Assembly (NCBI RefSeq): GCF_009649075.1
Contig: NZ_CP045737.1
Location: forward strand, 2,356,001-2,420,000
Direction: 5' to 3'
Origin: Aeromicrobium yanjiei
GTDB lineage: Bacteria; Actinomycetota; Actinomycetes; Propionibacteriales; Nocardioidaceae
Length of the DNA: 64,000 bases
The translations under genes and the position numbers were made by a program. How positions within the stretch are numbered: the first letter of the stretch is position 1; every line of letters begins with the position of its first letter. Of the stretch, positions 34,586-43,869 are shown in pieces. The notes below the pieces were generated by a model, which did not search any database, was not told the origin of the DNA, and saw nothing but the letters and a program-made list of their open reading frames with translations.

Positions 34586-35077
34586 TCAGGCCTTGCCCTC
34601 GTCGGCCTTGGGCTCGTCGGCCTTGGGCGCGTCGGCCTTCGGCTCCTCAGCCTTCGGCTCCTCAGCCTTGGGCTCGTCGGCCTTGGGCTCGTCGGCCTTG
34701 GGCTCGGCCTTCTTGGCGGCGGCCTTCTTGGTCACTGCTTCCGACTTGGACTCGCTGTGGAGCTCCTTGAGGGCGTCCTGGAAGATGTCTTCCTTCGAAC
34801 GCTTCTCCTCGGCGAACTTCATGGTGTTGTTGCCACCGATGTCACCGGTGATCTTCAGCAGGGCGGCGACGGCCTCGGTCGGCTGCGCGCCGACTCCGAG
34901 CCAGTACTGCGCGCGCTCGCCGTCGACGTTGATGATCGACGGGTCGGCCTTGGGGTTGTACGTGCCGATCTCCTCGATCACGCGGCCGTCGCGCTTGGTG
35001 CGCGAGTCGGCGACGACGATGCGGTAGAACGGCGTACGGATCTTGCCCATGCGCTTCAGGCGAATCTTGACTGCCAC
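34586..35077 (-). CDS. rpsP: 30S ribosomal protein S16 with pentapeptide-repeat tail
   Basis: A 163-residue S16. The first 85 residues are the normal protein ([20 protein letters not shown] onward). The rest is a charged tail ending in seven EPKAD-type pentapeptides, a low-complexity addition about as long as S16 itself. GTG start at 35077. First gene of the operon with KH, rimM and trmD; about 127 bases of promoter region lie upstream, in which I see no clear motif. Confidence 0.95.
   Translation of the reverse strand: MAVKIRLKRMGKIRTPFYRIVVADSRTKRDGRVIEEIGTYNPKADPSIINVDGERAQYWLGVGAQPTEAVAALLKITGDIGGNNTMKFAEEKRSKEDIFQDALKELHSESKSEAVTKKAAAKKAEPKADEPKADEPKAEEPKAEEPKADAPKADEPKADEGKA
34599..34709 (-). 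repeat. 15-bp coding tandem repeat in rpsP
   Basis: Seven copies of a 15-base unit (CTCGTCGGCCTTGGG and one- or two-base variants) in frame, each coding [10 protein letters not shown] or APKAD in the tail of S16. Because the unit is a multiple of three, copy number can change without breaking the frame. Confidence 0.85.
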
Positions 35078-35204
35078 GAGTGTGGTGTCTCCTCAGATGT
35101 GTGTGTGGTTGAGCTGCCGGTGACGCGTGGGGACACGGCCGACGAGATCGGTGAGCCGGACTGCGTCGAGATGAGAGGGTCCCGACACGTACGGACGCAA
35201 GGAC

Positions 35205-36140
35205 TCATTCTGCCAGAGTTCCGCCACCGGCTCCAATTCGGCCCCGATCGACTCCCCCGGCGTGCGACCGGGGCGCCCACCCGGGCGGGCCGAGGACGTA
35301 CCCGAGCTTGTCGCGGACCCCCCGGGCCTGCCGGACGTCCTGCCAGATCTTCTTGTACTCGCCGTACTGCAGCGACCACACGTTATACGTGTCGACGGGG
35401 ACGGTGAGCCCGTACGTGGGACGGTGCAGCTCGGGCTGGAACGAGCCGAACAGGCGGTCCCAGACGATGAAGATGCCGCCGTAGTTCCGGTCCAGGTAGA
35501 TCGCGTCCGAGCCGTGGTGCACCCGGTGGTGCGACGGGGTGTTGAAGACCGCCTCCCACCAGCGGGGGAACTTCTCGATCTTCTCGGTGTGCAGGTGGAA
35601 CTGCCAGATCAGATTGAGCGAGAAGACGAAGTAGATCATCCACGGCGGGACGCCCAGCAGGGGCAGCGGCAGCCAGATCATCACCTCGAACCACTGGTTC
35701 CACTTCTGCCGCAGAGCAGTCGAGAAGTTGAAGAACAGGCTCGAGTGGTGGGCCTGGTGGCCGGCCCAGCCGATGCGGACACGGTGCGCGAAGCGGTGGT
35801 AGACGTACCAGAGGAAGTCCACGCCGATGATGACGCCGACCCACGTCCAGGGGTTGCTCGCCGAGAGGTGCCAGGGCGCGACGTGGACGTAGAGGACCGT
35901 GTAGAGCAGGAACGCGGCGGTGCGGAAGACCGCGGAGAACGCGATCGAGGCGCCGAACATCGTCAGGCTGGTGCGGGTGTCCTCCGCGAGATAGCCCTTG
36001 ACCTGGTGCGCGGACTGCTCGTCACGATCGTGCGCCTCCTCGCGACGGACCGCGAACATCTCGATGACCATGAAGAGCAGGAAGAACGGGATCGCGGCAC
36101 CAGCCGGATCCTTCAGGTTGTGCGAAAAGGCGTCCCACAT
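35205..36140 (-). CDS. Sterol desaturase/fatty acid hydroxylase family protein
   Basis: A 311-residue membrane di-iron enzyme. Histidine clusters: YHRFAHR (His115, His119), HQAHH (His128, His131, His132) and SHHRVHH further on, between four or more membrane spans. Family members hydroxylate or desaturate lipids. The substrate is unknown. The last 25 residues are Gly/Arg-rich and not conserved. Single gene. Confidence 0.85.
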   Translation of the reverse strand: MWDAFSHNLKDPAGAAIPFFLLFMVIEMFAVRREEAHDRDEQSAHQVKGYLAEDTRTSLTMFGASIAFSAVFRTAAFLLYTVLYVHVAPWHLSASNPWTWVGVIIGVDFLWYVYHRFAHRVRIGWAGHQAHHSSLFFNFSTALRQKWNQWFEVMIWLPLPLLGVPPWMIYFVFSLNLIWQFHLHTEKIEKFPRWWEAVFNTPSHHRVHHGSDAIYLDRNYGGIFIVWDRLFGSFQPELHRPTYGLTVPVDTYNVWSLQYGEYKKIWQDVRQARGVRDKLGYVLGPPGWAPRSHAGGVDRGRIGAGGGTLAE

Positions 36141-36205
36141 GCCGCGATTGTGGCACGCGGGAGGGCCCCCGTGTCAGCGATATGACCCGATTGACACTTC
36201 AGTGG

Positions 36206-36622
36206 TCACTGGCGGCGGACGCGGCGGCCGGAGATCACGCTCGGCCGCAGCACGATGAGCACGTCCCGCTCCCCCGGGGCCCACGGCCGCGGCCTGGCGC
36301 CCGCCGCCACCTGGGCGACGAGGTCGGGATCGTCGACCCGCGCAGTCGTCCCGCGCGCCATGACGTCCCACCCCTTTTGGTAGATGTCGTCGTGATGGTC
36401 CACCGCGAAGGCGACGTCGTCGTGCCCGTCGGCCAACGAGGAGATGGCCGAACCCGACATCGTCCGGAAGTACACGTCCTGACCGTGCAGCACGAAGTTG
36501 ACCGGCAGGAGCTGCTGCCCCTCTGCATCCACGAACGCGAGCCAGCCGACCGTGGTCGTGGCCATGAGCTCGAGGCACTCGTCCTGCGAGATCTCCGTGA
36601 ACCGTCCCGGGCTGCGCACCAT
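36206..36622 (-). CDS. Pyridoxamine 5'-phosphate oxidase-like flavin-binding protein
   Basis: A 138-residue split-barrel protein: FTEISQDECLELMATTTVGWLAFVDAEGQQLLPVNF is the family start, VYFRTMSGSAI the FMN-contacting strand. Likely an FMN or F420-dependent reductase or sensor; reaction unknown. ATG 36622 with GGAG eight bases upstream; an in-frame extension of 12 residues is less likely. Divergent from arsC. Confidence 0.8.
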   Translation of the reverse strand: MVRSPGRFTEISQDECLELMATTTVGWLAFVDAEGQQLLPVNFVLHGQDVYFRTMSGSAISSLADGHDDVAFAVDHHDDIYQKGWDVMARGTTARVDDPDLVAQVAAGARPRPWAPGERDVLIVLRPSVISGRRVRRQ

Positions 36623-36690
36623 GACTTCTCCTCCTGCTCGTCCGGCCACCATCCTCACATGAGCGCCATCGGCCCGCCTATGCTCGCGAC

Positions 36691-37050
36691 ATGGCCGACC
36701 TCACGATCCTGCATCATCCCGCGTGCTCGACGTCCCGCCACGCCCTCGACGAGGCCGCGGCGGCCGGTGTCGACGTCGACGTCGTGCAGTACCTCAAGCA
36801 GCCGCTGTCCCGCGCCGAGCTCCTCGAGCTGATCGGCCGCCTCGAGGACTCCCCCGCCGACCTGGTGCGCAAGGACGGCTTCTTCAAGGGGCTCGAGCTG
36901 GACCCCGCGGCGTACGAGACGCCGGAGGCCGTCGCGGACCTCCTCGTCGAGCATCCCCGCCTGATGCAGCGTCCGGTGCTGGTCCGCGGTGACCGGGCGA
37001 TCATCGGACGCCCGAAGGACCGGGTCGCGGCCTTCCTCGCCGGCCGCTAG
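36691..37050 (+). CDS. arsC: ArsC/Spx-type arsenate reductase (glutaredoxin-coupled)
   Basis: A 119-residue thioredoxin-fold protein with the single catalytic Cys12 in HHPACSTSR, the KDGFFKGLEL segment and the C-terminal RPVLVRGDRAIIGRPKD arginines that hold arsenate. No arsB, acr3 or arsR is nearby, so the biological substrate is open. Its stop overlaps the convergent ABC exporter stop. Confidence 0.85.
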   Translation: MADLTILHHPACSTSRHALDEAAAAGVDVDVVQYLKQPLSRAELLELIGRLEDSPADLVRKDGFFKGLELDPAAYETPEAVADLLVEHPRLMQRPVLVRGDRAIIGRPKDRVAAFLAGR

Positions 37051-38972
37051 GCGCTCGGCGCCGCGAACTGCGCGGTGTAGAGCCGCTCGTACGCCCCGCC
37101 GGCTGCCCGCAGCTCCTCGTGCGTGCCCTGCTCGACGATGTGCCCCTCCTCCATCACCACGATGTGGTCGGCGTCGCGGATCGTGGACAGGCGGTGGGCG
37201 ATGACGAACGACGTCCGCCCCGACCGCAGCAGCTCCATCGCCCCCTGCACGAGCGACTCGGTGCGGGTGTCGACCGAGCTGGTCGCCTCGTCGAGCACGA
37301 GGATCGACGGATCGGCCAGGAACGCGCGGGCGATCGTCAGCAGCTGGCGCTGGCCTGCGCTGACGTTGGTCCCCTCGTCGTCGATCACGGTGTCGTAGCC
37401 GTCCGGCAGCGTACGGACGAAGTGGTCCACGAACGCGGCCTCGGACGCAGCGATGATCTCGGCCTCCGAGGCGCCCTCGGCACCGTACGCGATGTTCTCG
37501 CGGATCGTGCCCTTGAAGAGCCAGGTGTCCTGCAGCACGACGCCGAAGTTGCGCCGCAGCGGTCCCCGGTCCATCCGCGCGATGTCGACGCCGTCGAGGG
37601 TGATGCGGCCGGCGTCCACGTCGTAGAAGCGGAGCACGAGATTGGTCAGCGTGGTCTTGCCGGCTCCGGTCGGGCCGACGATCGCGATCGTCTGCCCGGG
37701 CTCGGCGACCAGGTCGAGGTGCTCGATCAAGGGCTCCCCCGGCACGTACGAGAACGACACGTCCTCGAACACCACCCGGCCGCGCACCGGATCGGGGAAC
37801 GGCGCATCGGCCTCGTCGGGACGCTCCTCGTCCTCGTCGAGCAGGGCGAAGACGCGTTCGGCCGACGCGACACCCGACTGCAGCACCTGGATCATCGCCG
37901 CGAGCTGGGTCAGCGGCTGGGTGAACTGGCGCGAGTACTGGATGAACGCCTGGACGTCGCCGATGCTCAGCGATCCCGACGCCACGCGGAGCCCGCCGAT
38001 GACCGCGACGAGCACGTAGTTGATGTTGCTGATGAACATCATCACCGGCTGCACGACGCCGGAGATGAACTGGGCCTTGAAGGACGCCTCGAAGACCTTG
38101 GCGTTGCGCGCCTCGAACTCCTCACGCGCCTCGGCCTGGCGGCCGAAGACCTTGACCACCTCGTGGCCCGTGAAGACCTCCTCGATGTGCCCGTTGAGGC
38201 GACCGGTGCTGGCCCACTGCTTCATGAACTGCGGCTGCGACCGCTTGGTGACCGCGCGGGTGATCACCAGCGCGAGCGGGATCGTGAGCAGCGCGACGAT
38301 CGCGAGCAGGGGCGAGATCACGATCATCATCGCGAGCGTGCCGATCACCATGAGCAGCGACGTGAGCAGCTGGCTCATGGTCTGCTGGAACGACTGCGCG
38401 ATGTTGTCGATGTCGTTGGTCGTGCGTGAGAGCACCTCGCCCCGCTCGGTGCGGTCGAAGTACGACAGCGGCAGCCGGTTGAGCTTGGCCTCGACGTCGT
38501 CGCGCAGCCTCGCCACGGTGCGCTGCACGACGATCGTGGTGATGCGGCCCTGGAACCACTGGAGCAACGACGCCAGGACGTACAGCACGAGCACGCCGCC
38601 CAGCACCCACGACAGGCTCGTGAAGTCGATGCCCGAGCCGGGCTGCAGGTCGACCGACCCGACGAGGGACGCGAGCTGGTCCTTGCCCTCGGCGCGGAGC
38701 TCGTCGACGACCTCGGCCTTCGTGGCGCCCGCCGGGAACTGGTCGGACAGATATCCCGTGAAGACGATGTCGGTCGCCCGGCCGAGGACCTTGGGCCCGA
38801 TCACGGACAGCGACGTCGCGATGACGCCGAAGGCCACGACCCCCCAGATGAGCCGGCGCTCGTCGAGCACCCGGTCGGCGAGACGGCGCAGCGTGCCCTT
38901 GAAGTCCTGTGCCCGGGCCGGCGGCATGCCCATGCCGGCGAGCGCGGGCCCTCCCGGACGTCCCCCGCTCAT
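37047..38972 (-). CDS. ABC exporter, ATP-binding and membrane subunit B
   Basis: A 641-residue half-transporter: six membrane spans (residues 35-350) then a nucleotide domain with Walker A GPTGAGKTT, signature VSAGQRQLL, and Walker B ILVLDEATSSVD with the catalytic Glu. The signature is VSAGQ instead of LSGGQ. ATGA overlap with the gene upstream, whose ATP site is degenerate, so the two form a heterodimer with one active site, like TM287/288. Substrate unknown (drug, lipid or peptide). Confidence 0.88.
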   Translation of the reverse strand: MSGGRPGGPALAGMGMPPARAQDFKGTLRRLADRVLDERRLIWGVVAFGVIATSLSVIGPKVLGRATDIVFTGYLSDQFPAGATKAEVVDELRAEGKDQLASLVGSVDLQPGSGIDFTSLSWVLGGVLVLYVLASLLQWFQGRITTIVVQRTVARLRDDVEAKLNRLPLSYFDRTERGEVLSRTTNDIDNIAQSFQQTMSQLLTSLLMVIGTLAMMIVISPLLAIVALLTIPLALVITRAVTKRSQPQFMKQWASTGRLNGHIEEVFTGHEVVKVFGRQAEAREEFEARNAKVFEASFKAQFISGVVQPVMMFISNINYVLVAVIGGLRVASGSLSIGDVQAFIQYSRQFTQPLTQLAAMIQVLQSGVASAERVFALLDEDEERPDEADAPFPDPVRGRVVFEDVSFSYVPGEPLIEHLDLVAEPGQTIAIVGPTGAGKTTLTNLVLRFYDVDAGRITLDGVDIARMDRGPLRRNFGVVLQDTWLFKGTIRENIAYGAEGASEAEIIAASEAAFVDHFVRTLPDGYDTVIDDEGTNVSAGQRQLLTIARAFLADPSILVLDEATSSVDTRTESLVQGAMELLRSGRTSFVIAHRLSTIRDADHIVVMEEGHIVEQGTHEELRAAGGAYERLYTAQFAAPSA

Positions 38973-40705
38973 CGCGCGGCCTCCTCGAGCGTGAGCTGGG
39001 ACAGCACGATCTCGCGGTAGACCTCGCAGGTGTCCATGAGCTCGTCGTGGCGCCCGGTGCCGACGACCCGCCCCTCGTCCAGCACGACGATGCGGTCGGC
39101 GCCGCGGATCGTGGACACCCGCTGGGCCACGATTACCACCGCGGCGTCGGCGGTGACCGTGCGCAGTGCGGCACGCAGGGCGGCGTCGGTGCCGTAGTCC
39201 AGCGCCGAGAAGGAGTCGTCGAACAGGTAGATCGCGGGACGCTTGATGATCGCGCGGGCGATCGCGAGCCGCTGGCGCTGACCGCCGGACACGTTGGTGC
39301 CGCCCTGCGCGATCGGTGCGTCCAGCTGCTCGGGCATCCGCCTCACGAAGTCGGTGGCCTGGGCGATCTCAAGCGCGGCCCAGACCTCCTCGTCGGTCGC
39401 GTCCGGCCGGCCGTAGCGGACGTTGGAGCCGACGGTGCCCGAGAACAGGAAGGGGCGCTGCGGCACCAGGCCGATCGCTGCCCACACGTCCTCGGGGTGC
39501 AGGGAGCGGACGTCGTGGCCGTCGATCTCGACCGTGCCAGCGGTCGCGTCGAACAGCCGCGGGATCAGCCCGAGCAGGGTCGACTTGCCGCTGCCGGTCG
39601 AGCCGATGATCGCGGTGGTCTCGCCGGGCCGCGCCACGAGATCGATCCCGTGCAGGACGTCCTGCTCCGCGCCGGGGAACGCGAACGAGGCGTCCCTGAC
39701 GTCGACACGTCCCTCGGTCAGGGTCACCGGGACGGCGTCCGCGGGGGCCTGCACGCTGGGCTCGGTCTCGAGCACCTCGGTGATGCGCTCGGCCGAGACC
39801 TCCGCGCGCGGCCACAGCATCAGCATGAAGGTCGCCATCATGACCGACATGAGGATCTGGACCAGGTAGTTCTGGAACGCCGTGAGGGTGCCCACGTCGA
39901 GGTCGCCGCTGCTGATCCGATAGCCGCCGAACCAGGTCGCCAGGACCACCGAGACGTTCATGATCAGCATGACGATCGGGAACATCATGGCCATCAGGCG
40001 GCCGACCGCGATCGCGACCTCCATGTTCTCCCGGTTGGCGTCGCCGAATCGCCGAGCCTCGTAGTCCTCCTTCACGAACGCCCGGATGACCCGGATGCCC
40101 ATGATCTGCTCGCGCATGACGCCGTTGATGCCGTCGATCTTGACCTGGAGCAGCCGGAACAGCGGCCGCATCTGACGGATCACGAGACCGATGCTGATGA
40201 CGAGGGCCGGGATCACGAGCAGCAGCAGCCCCGACAGCTCGACGTCCTGGCGCAGCGCCATGACGATGCCGCCGAAGCACATGATCGGTGCGGTCACGAG
40301 CAGGGTCAGCGCCATGAAGACGATGAGCTGCACCTGCTGGACGTCGTTGGTGGACCGGGTGATCAGGGTCGGCGCGCCCAGCTGGGCCATCTCGCGGGCG
40401 GCGAACGTCTCCACCTTGCTGAACACCCCGGCCCGCAGGTCGCGACCGAGCGCCATCGCCGTGCGCGCGCCGTAGTAGACCGCGACGATCGTGCACACGA
40501 CCTGCAGGATCGTGATCGCGAGCATCACCAGGCCGGTGCGGACGATGAATCCGGTGTCGCCGAGCACGACGCCGCGGTCGATGATGTCGGCGTTCAGGCC
40601 GGGCAGGTAGAGGTTGGCGAGCGTCTGCACGAGCTGGAAGAACAGCACCACTGCGATGGGACGCTTGTACGGCGCGAGGTACGTCCTCAGCAGCGGCAAC
40701 AGCAT
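38969..40705 (-). CDS. ABC exporter, ATP-binding and membrane subunit A
   Basis: A 578-residue half-transporter with six spans and a nucleotide domain: Walker A GSTGSGKST, signature VSGGQRQRL, Walker B IYLFDDSFSALD, where the catalytic Glu is Asp. This is the sign of the non-hydrolysing site in heterodimeric exporters. First gene of the pair; the upstream gap to gntP contains the palindrome at 40773-40864. Confidence 0.88.
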   Translation of the reverse strand: MLLPLLRTYLAPYKRPIAVVLFFQLVQTLANLYLPGLNADIIDRGVVLGDTGFIVRTGLVMLAITILQVVCTIVAVYYGARTAMALGRDLRAGVFSKVETFAAREMAQLGAPTLITRSTNDVQQVQLIVFMALTLLVTAPIMCFGGIVMALRQDVELSGLLLLVIPALVISIGLVIRQMRPLFRLLQVKIDGINGVMREQIMGIRVIRAFVKEDYEARRFGDANRENMEVAIAVGRLMAMMFPIVMLIMNVSVVLATWFGGYRISSGDLDVGTLTAFQNYLVQILMSVMMATFMLMLWPRAEVSAERITEVLETEPSVQAPADAVPVTLTEGRVDVRDASFAFPGAEQDVLHGIDLVARPGETTAIIGSTGSGKSTLLGLIPRLFDATAGTVEIDGHDVRSLHPEDVWAAIGLVPQRPFLFSGTVGSNVRYGRPDATDEEVWAALEIAQATDFVRRMPEQLDAPIAQGGTNVSGGQRQRLAIARAIIKRPAIYLFDDSFSALDYGTDAALRAALRTVTADAAVVIVAQRVSTIRGADRIVVLDEGRVVGTGRHDELMDTCEVYREIVLSQLTLEEAAR

Positions 40706-40772
40706 TGCCTCAGGCTATCCCCCGCGCCCTCCTGCGGCCGTCCGGAATCGGCCCCGCCGACCCCCTCTCTTC

Positions 40773-40864
40773 GCGGTTTCCCAGGAGAACCCCGGAAACC
40801 GGCAGGGCACCCCTGTCGTCACCGGGGTGACGCGTCGGTTTCCGGGGTTCTCCTGGGAAACTGC
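40773..40864. repeat. Large near-perfect inverted repeat downstream of gntP
   Basis: Arms 40773-40801 and 40836-40864 match in 28 of 29 positions as reverse complements (left arm starts GCGGTTTCCCAGGAGAACC). Each arm also contains its own GGTTTCC/GGAAACC pair, and the 34-base loop holds the small hairpins CAGGG/CCCTG and GTCACC-GG-GGTGAC. It lies 27 bases past the gntP stop. Likely a transcription end element; shares GGTTTCCC with the palindrome at 1644-1733. Confidence 0.8.
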
Positions 40865-40891
40865 GGGCGGGCGGGCGGGCGGGCCGGAGGG

Positions 40892-42280
40892 CTAGACGAT
40901 GAGGTTGAGCGCGAGCACCACGATCAGGCCGCTGACCGACAGGATCGTCTCCATGATCGACCAGCTCTTGATGGTCTGGCCGACCGAGAGGCCGAAGTAC
41001 TCCTTGACCAGCCAGAAGCCCGCGTCGTTGACGTGGGAGAAGAAGACCGAGCCCGCGCCGATCGCGAGGACCAGCAGCGACACCTCGCCGCTCGGCAGGT
41101 CCGCGGCCACCGGGACCATGATCCCGGCCGCGGTGATCGTGGCGACCGTGGCGGATCCGGTCGCGACGCGGATGACGACCGCGACGAGCCAGGCGATCAG
41201 CAGGACGGACACCCCGCTGTCGCGGACGAAGTCCGCCACGACCTCGGCGATGCCGGTGTCGACGAGCGTCTGCTTGAAGCCACCGCCGGCGCCGACGATC
41301 AAGATGATGCCGGCGATCGGCGGCAGCGAGCTGCTGAGGACGTCCGACACGTCGTCCTTGGACATGCCCGTGGCCACGCCGAAGGTGAACACCGCCACGA
41401 GGACCGCGATGAGCAGCGCGACGAACGGCTCGCCGATGAAGTCCAGGACGCTGCGCAGCGTCGTCCCGTCGTCGACCAAGATGTCGCCGAACGCCTTGCC
41501 CATCATCAGCACGACCGGCAGGAGCACCGTCGCGAGCGTGACGCCGAAGCTCGGGCGGCGGTCGCGCTTCTGCGTCGTCGAGGCGTCGAACAGGTCGCCG
41601 GCCGGCACCGGGACCCAGCGGTCGGCGAAGCGGGCGAAGACGGGGCCGGCGACGATGATCGTCGGGATCGCGACGAGGACGCCGAGACCGAGCGTGAGGC
41701 CCAGGTTGGCGTCGACCAGGTCGATCGCGGCGAGCGGACCGGGGTGCGGGGGCACGAAGCCGTGCATCGCGGACAGCCCGGCGAGGGCCGGGATGCCCAA
41801 GGAGATGATCGACCGCTCGGCCCGCTTGGCCACCAGGAAGATGACCGGCATCAGCAGCACGAGACCGATCTCGAAGAACATCGGCAGGCCGATGATCGCG
41901 CCGATCGCGGCCATCGACCACGGCAGCATGCGGGGGCTCGAACGCCCCACGATCGTGTCGACGATCTGGTCCGCTCCACCGGAGTCCGCCAACAGCTTGC
42001 CGAACATCGCACCGAGCGCGATCAGCACGCCGACGCCGGACACCGTGCTGCCGACACCGGCACTGAAGCTGCCGACGACGTCCAGCATCGCCCGGCCGGC
42101 GATCGCGCCGACCGTCAGGGCGCCGAGGATCAGTGCCAGGAAGGGGTGCAGCTTGAAGTACGTGATCGCGATGACCAGCACAGCGATGCCGATCAGCGCG
42201 GCGGTGATCAGCTGTCCGGTGCCGGCGACGGCCTCGACCGGCTCAGGAGCGGCGGCAGCGGCGAGGGCGGCGAGCATCAT
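40892..42280 (-). CDS. gntP: Gluconate:H+ symporter, GntP family
   Basis: A 462-residue transporter with about 13 membrane spans, GntP-type segments LHPFLALILGAL, IGLPMFFEIGLVLLMPV and HGFVPPHPGPLAAIDL. Takes up gluconate or a related sugar acid; gluconate fits because gntK is next to it (ATGA overlap). The N-terminus has an Ala-rich stretch that may be an uncleaved signal. Confidence 0.92.
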   Translation of the reverse strand: MMLAALAAAAAPEPVEAVAGTGQLITAALIGIAVLVIAITYFKLHPFLALILGALTVGAIAGRAMLDVVGSFSAGVGSTVSGVGVLIALGAMFGKLLADSGGADQIVDTIVGRSSPRMLPWSMAAIGAIIGLPMFFEIGLVLLMPVIFLVAKRAERSIISLGIPALAGLSAMHGFVPPHPGPLAAIDLVDANLGLTLGLGVLVAIPTIIVAGPVFARFADRWVPVPAGDLFDASTTQKRDRRPSFGVTLATVLLPVVLMMGKAFGDILVDDGTTLRSVLDFIGEPFVALLIAVLVAVFTFGVATGMSKDDVSDVLSSSLPPIAGIILIVGAGGGFKQTLVDTGIAEVVADFVRDSGVSVLLIAWLVAVVIRVATGSATVATITAAGIMVPVAADLPSGEVSLLVLAIGAGSVFFSHVNDAGFWLVKEYFGLSVGQTIKSWSIMETILSVSGLIVVLALNLIV

Positions 42281-42792
42281 GCGGGATCTCCTTCGGACAG
42301 ACCGGACCGGTCGATGAACTCGTCGACGATCTCGGCCGGGGACGGGGTGATGTCGAAGACCCAGCCGCGTTCATCGTCCTCGAGCGGCTCGAGCGTCTGC
42401 TCCTGCGACTCCAGCAGCGAGGACGGCATGAAGTGGTCTCGTCCCTCCATGCGGGACTTGATGAGGTCGTGCTCACCCACGAGGTGCAGGAACATCACCC
42501 GCGGAGCCGCGTCCACGAGGACGTCGCGGTAGGCCCGACGCAGCGCCGAGCAGCTGATGACGCCGCCGCTGACCTCGCGGGCGGCCAGCCAGGCGCCGAT
42601 GTCGGCGAGCCACGGCCAGCGGTCCTCGTCGGTCAGCGGGGTGCCGGCCGACATCTTGGCGATGTTGGCCTCCGAGTGCAGCGCGTCGCCGTCCTCGTAG
42701 TCGACCTCGAAGCGCTCGGCGAGCTCGTGCCCCACGGCGGACTTGCCCACCCCGGAGATGCCCATGACGACGACCAGCGGGTGTGCCTTCAT
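42277..42792 (-). CDS. gntK: Gluconokinase
   Basis: A 171-residue P-loop kinase: Walker A GISGVGKS (residues 11-18), DYEDGDALHSEANIAKM substrate loop and CSALRRAYRDVLR-type lid. Makes 6-phosphogluconate for the pentose phosphate pathway. First gene of gntK-gntP. I see no GntR-type regulator in the window. Confidence 0.93.
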   Translation of the reverse strand: MKAHPLVVVMGISGVGKSAVGHELAERFEVDYEDGDALHSEANIAKMSAGTPLTDEDRWPWLADIGAWLAAREVSGGVISCSALRRAYRDVLVDAAPRVMFLHLVGEHDLIKSRMEGRDHFMPSSLLESQEQTLEPLEDDERGWVFDITPSPAEIVDEFIDRSGLSEGDPA

Positions 42793-42897
42793 TGCTCGAA
42801 CGTATCGCAAGTGGTTGCTGCGTGACTCATACCTTCGGCTCGCGTCCTCGACCGACGGCCGATGCGACGCCGGCAGGACCCGACCTACGCTCGCGGC

Positions 42898-43869
42898 ATG
42901 TCGACCACTGGGACGCGCTGGGGATCGGTCGCCACCGTCATGGTGGCGGCGCCGTGGCTGGCCGAGATGTCCTGGGGCGGCATCCCCTTCGCCGAGGTCC
43001 TGCTGGTGATCGCCTTCCTCGGCCCGATGTACGGCGGGGCGGCGCTGCTCATCCGCGAGGTGGCTCGCCGGACCGGACGGGGCTGGCCCACCGTCCTGCT
43101 GCTCGCGGTGGCGTTCGGAGTGTTCCAGGCCGGTGTCGTGGACCAGTCGCTGTTCAACCCCGCGTACGGCCGATACGACTTCCAGCACCCGCTGCACGTC
43201 GAGATCATCGACATCAGCCTGTACTACCTGCTCGCCTTCGTGGCCGGACACGTCGTCATGAGCATCACGATGCCGATCGTGCTGGCCGAGGCCTGGTCAC
43301 GACATCCCACGGCCCCGTGGCTGACCCGCCGGGGTCTGGTCGTCGTCGCAGTGCTCTACGTCCTCGCGACGGCGGTCAACCACGTCGGCGTCAAGGACGA
43401 GGACGGCGGGGGCTTCCAGGCGTCCCCGCTGCAAGCCGGGACGGCGCTGCTCACGGTCGGGCTGCTCGTCGTCGCGGCATGCGCGTGGCCCCGCCGCACG
43501 ACCACGGCGACCCGCGTCCCACCACGGCCGGTCCTCGCAGCGCTCGGATTCCTCGCCTATCTGTTCTACCTGCCCGGCGAGAGCGCGGCGGCGTTCGCCA
43601 GTGGGATCGTGGTGGTCACCGGTACGTGCCTCGCGGTGGGCCGTTGGTCGCGGGCGGCCGGCTGGACCGACGACCACGTGTTCTGGCTCGCGCTCGGTGC
43701 CCTGCTGACCGGCGCGGTCCTCCCCTACTGGGCGGAGCCGTACGACGTCGGGGTCAGCGGCGCCCGCGAAGCCCTCGATGACACGGTTGCCGCGCTGGTG
43801 TGCGTGACGGGTGCCGGACTGACGCTGTGGCGACGCCACTCCGGTGAGCAGCTCAGAGCAGGTCCTTGA
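42898..43869 (+). CDS. Unknown polytopic membrane protein
   Basis: A 323-residue protein with about eight hydrophobic spans, no recognised domain. Notable features are a polar loop VVDQSLFNPAYGRYDFQHPLH between spans 2 and 3 and an acidic loop GVKDEDGGGF. The start ATG 42898 follows GCGGC only weakly. It overlaps the 3' end of the convergent ffh by 17 bases. A CPBP-like or permease-like role could be guessed but not supported. Confidence 0.7.
   Translation: MSTTGTRWGSVATVMVAAPWLAEMSWGGIPFAEVLLVIAFLGPMYGGAALLIREVARRTGRGWPTVLLLAVAFGVFQAGVVDQSLFNPAYGRYDFQHPLHVEIIDISLYYLLAFVAGHVVMSITMPIVLAEAWSRHPTAPWLTRRGLVVVAVLYVLATAVNHVGVKDEDGGGFQASPLQAGTALLTVGLLVVAACAWPRRTTTATRVPPRPVLAALGFLAYLFYLPGESAAAFASGIVVVTGTCLAVGRWSRAAGWTDDHVFWLALGALLTGAVLPYWAEPYDVGVSGAREALDDTVAALVCVTGAGLTLWRRHSGEQLRAGP

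Noticed and set aside
36691..37050. Arsenic resistance locus
   Set aside because: Only an arsC-like gene is present; no arsR, arsB or acr3 within reach.
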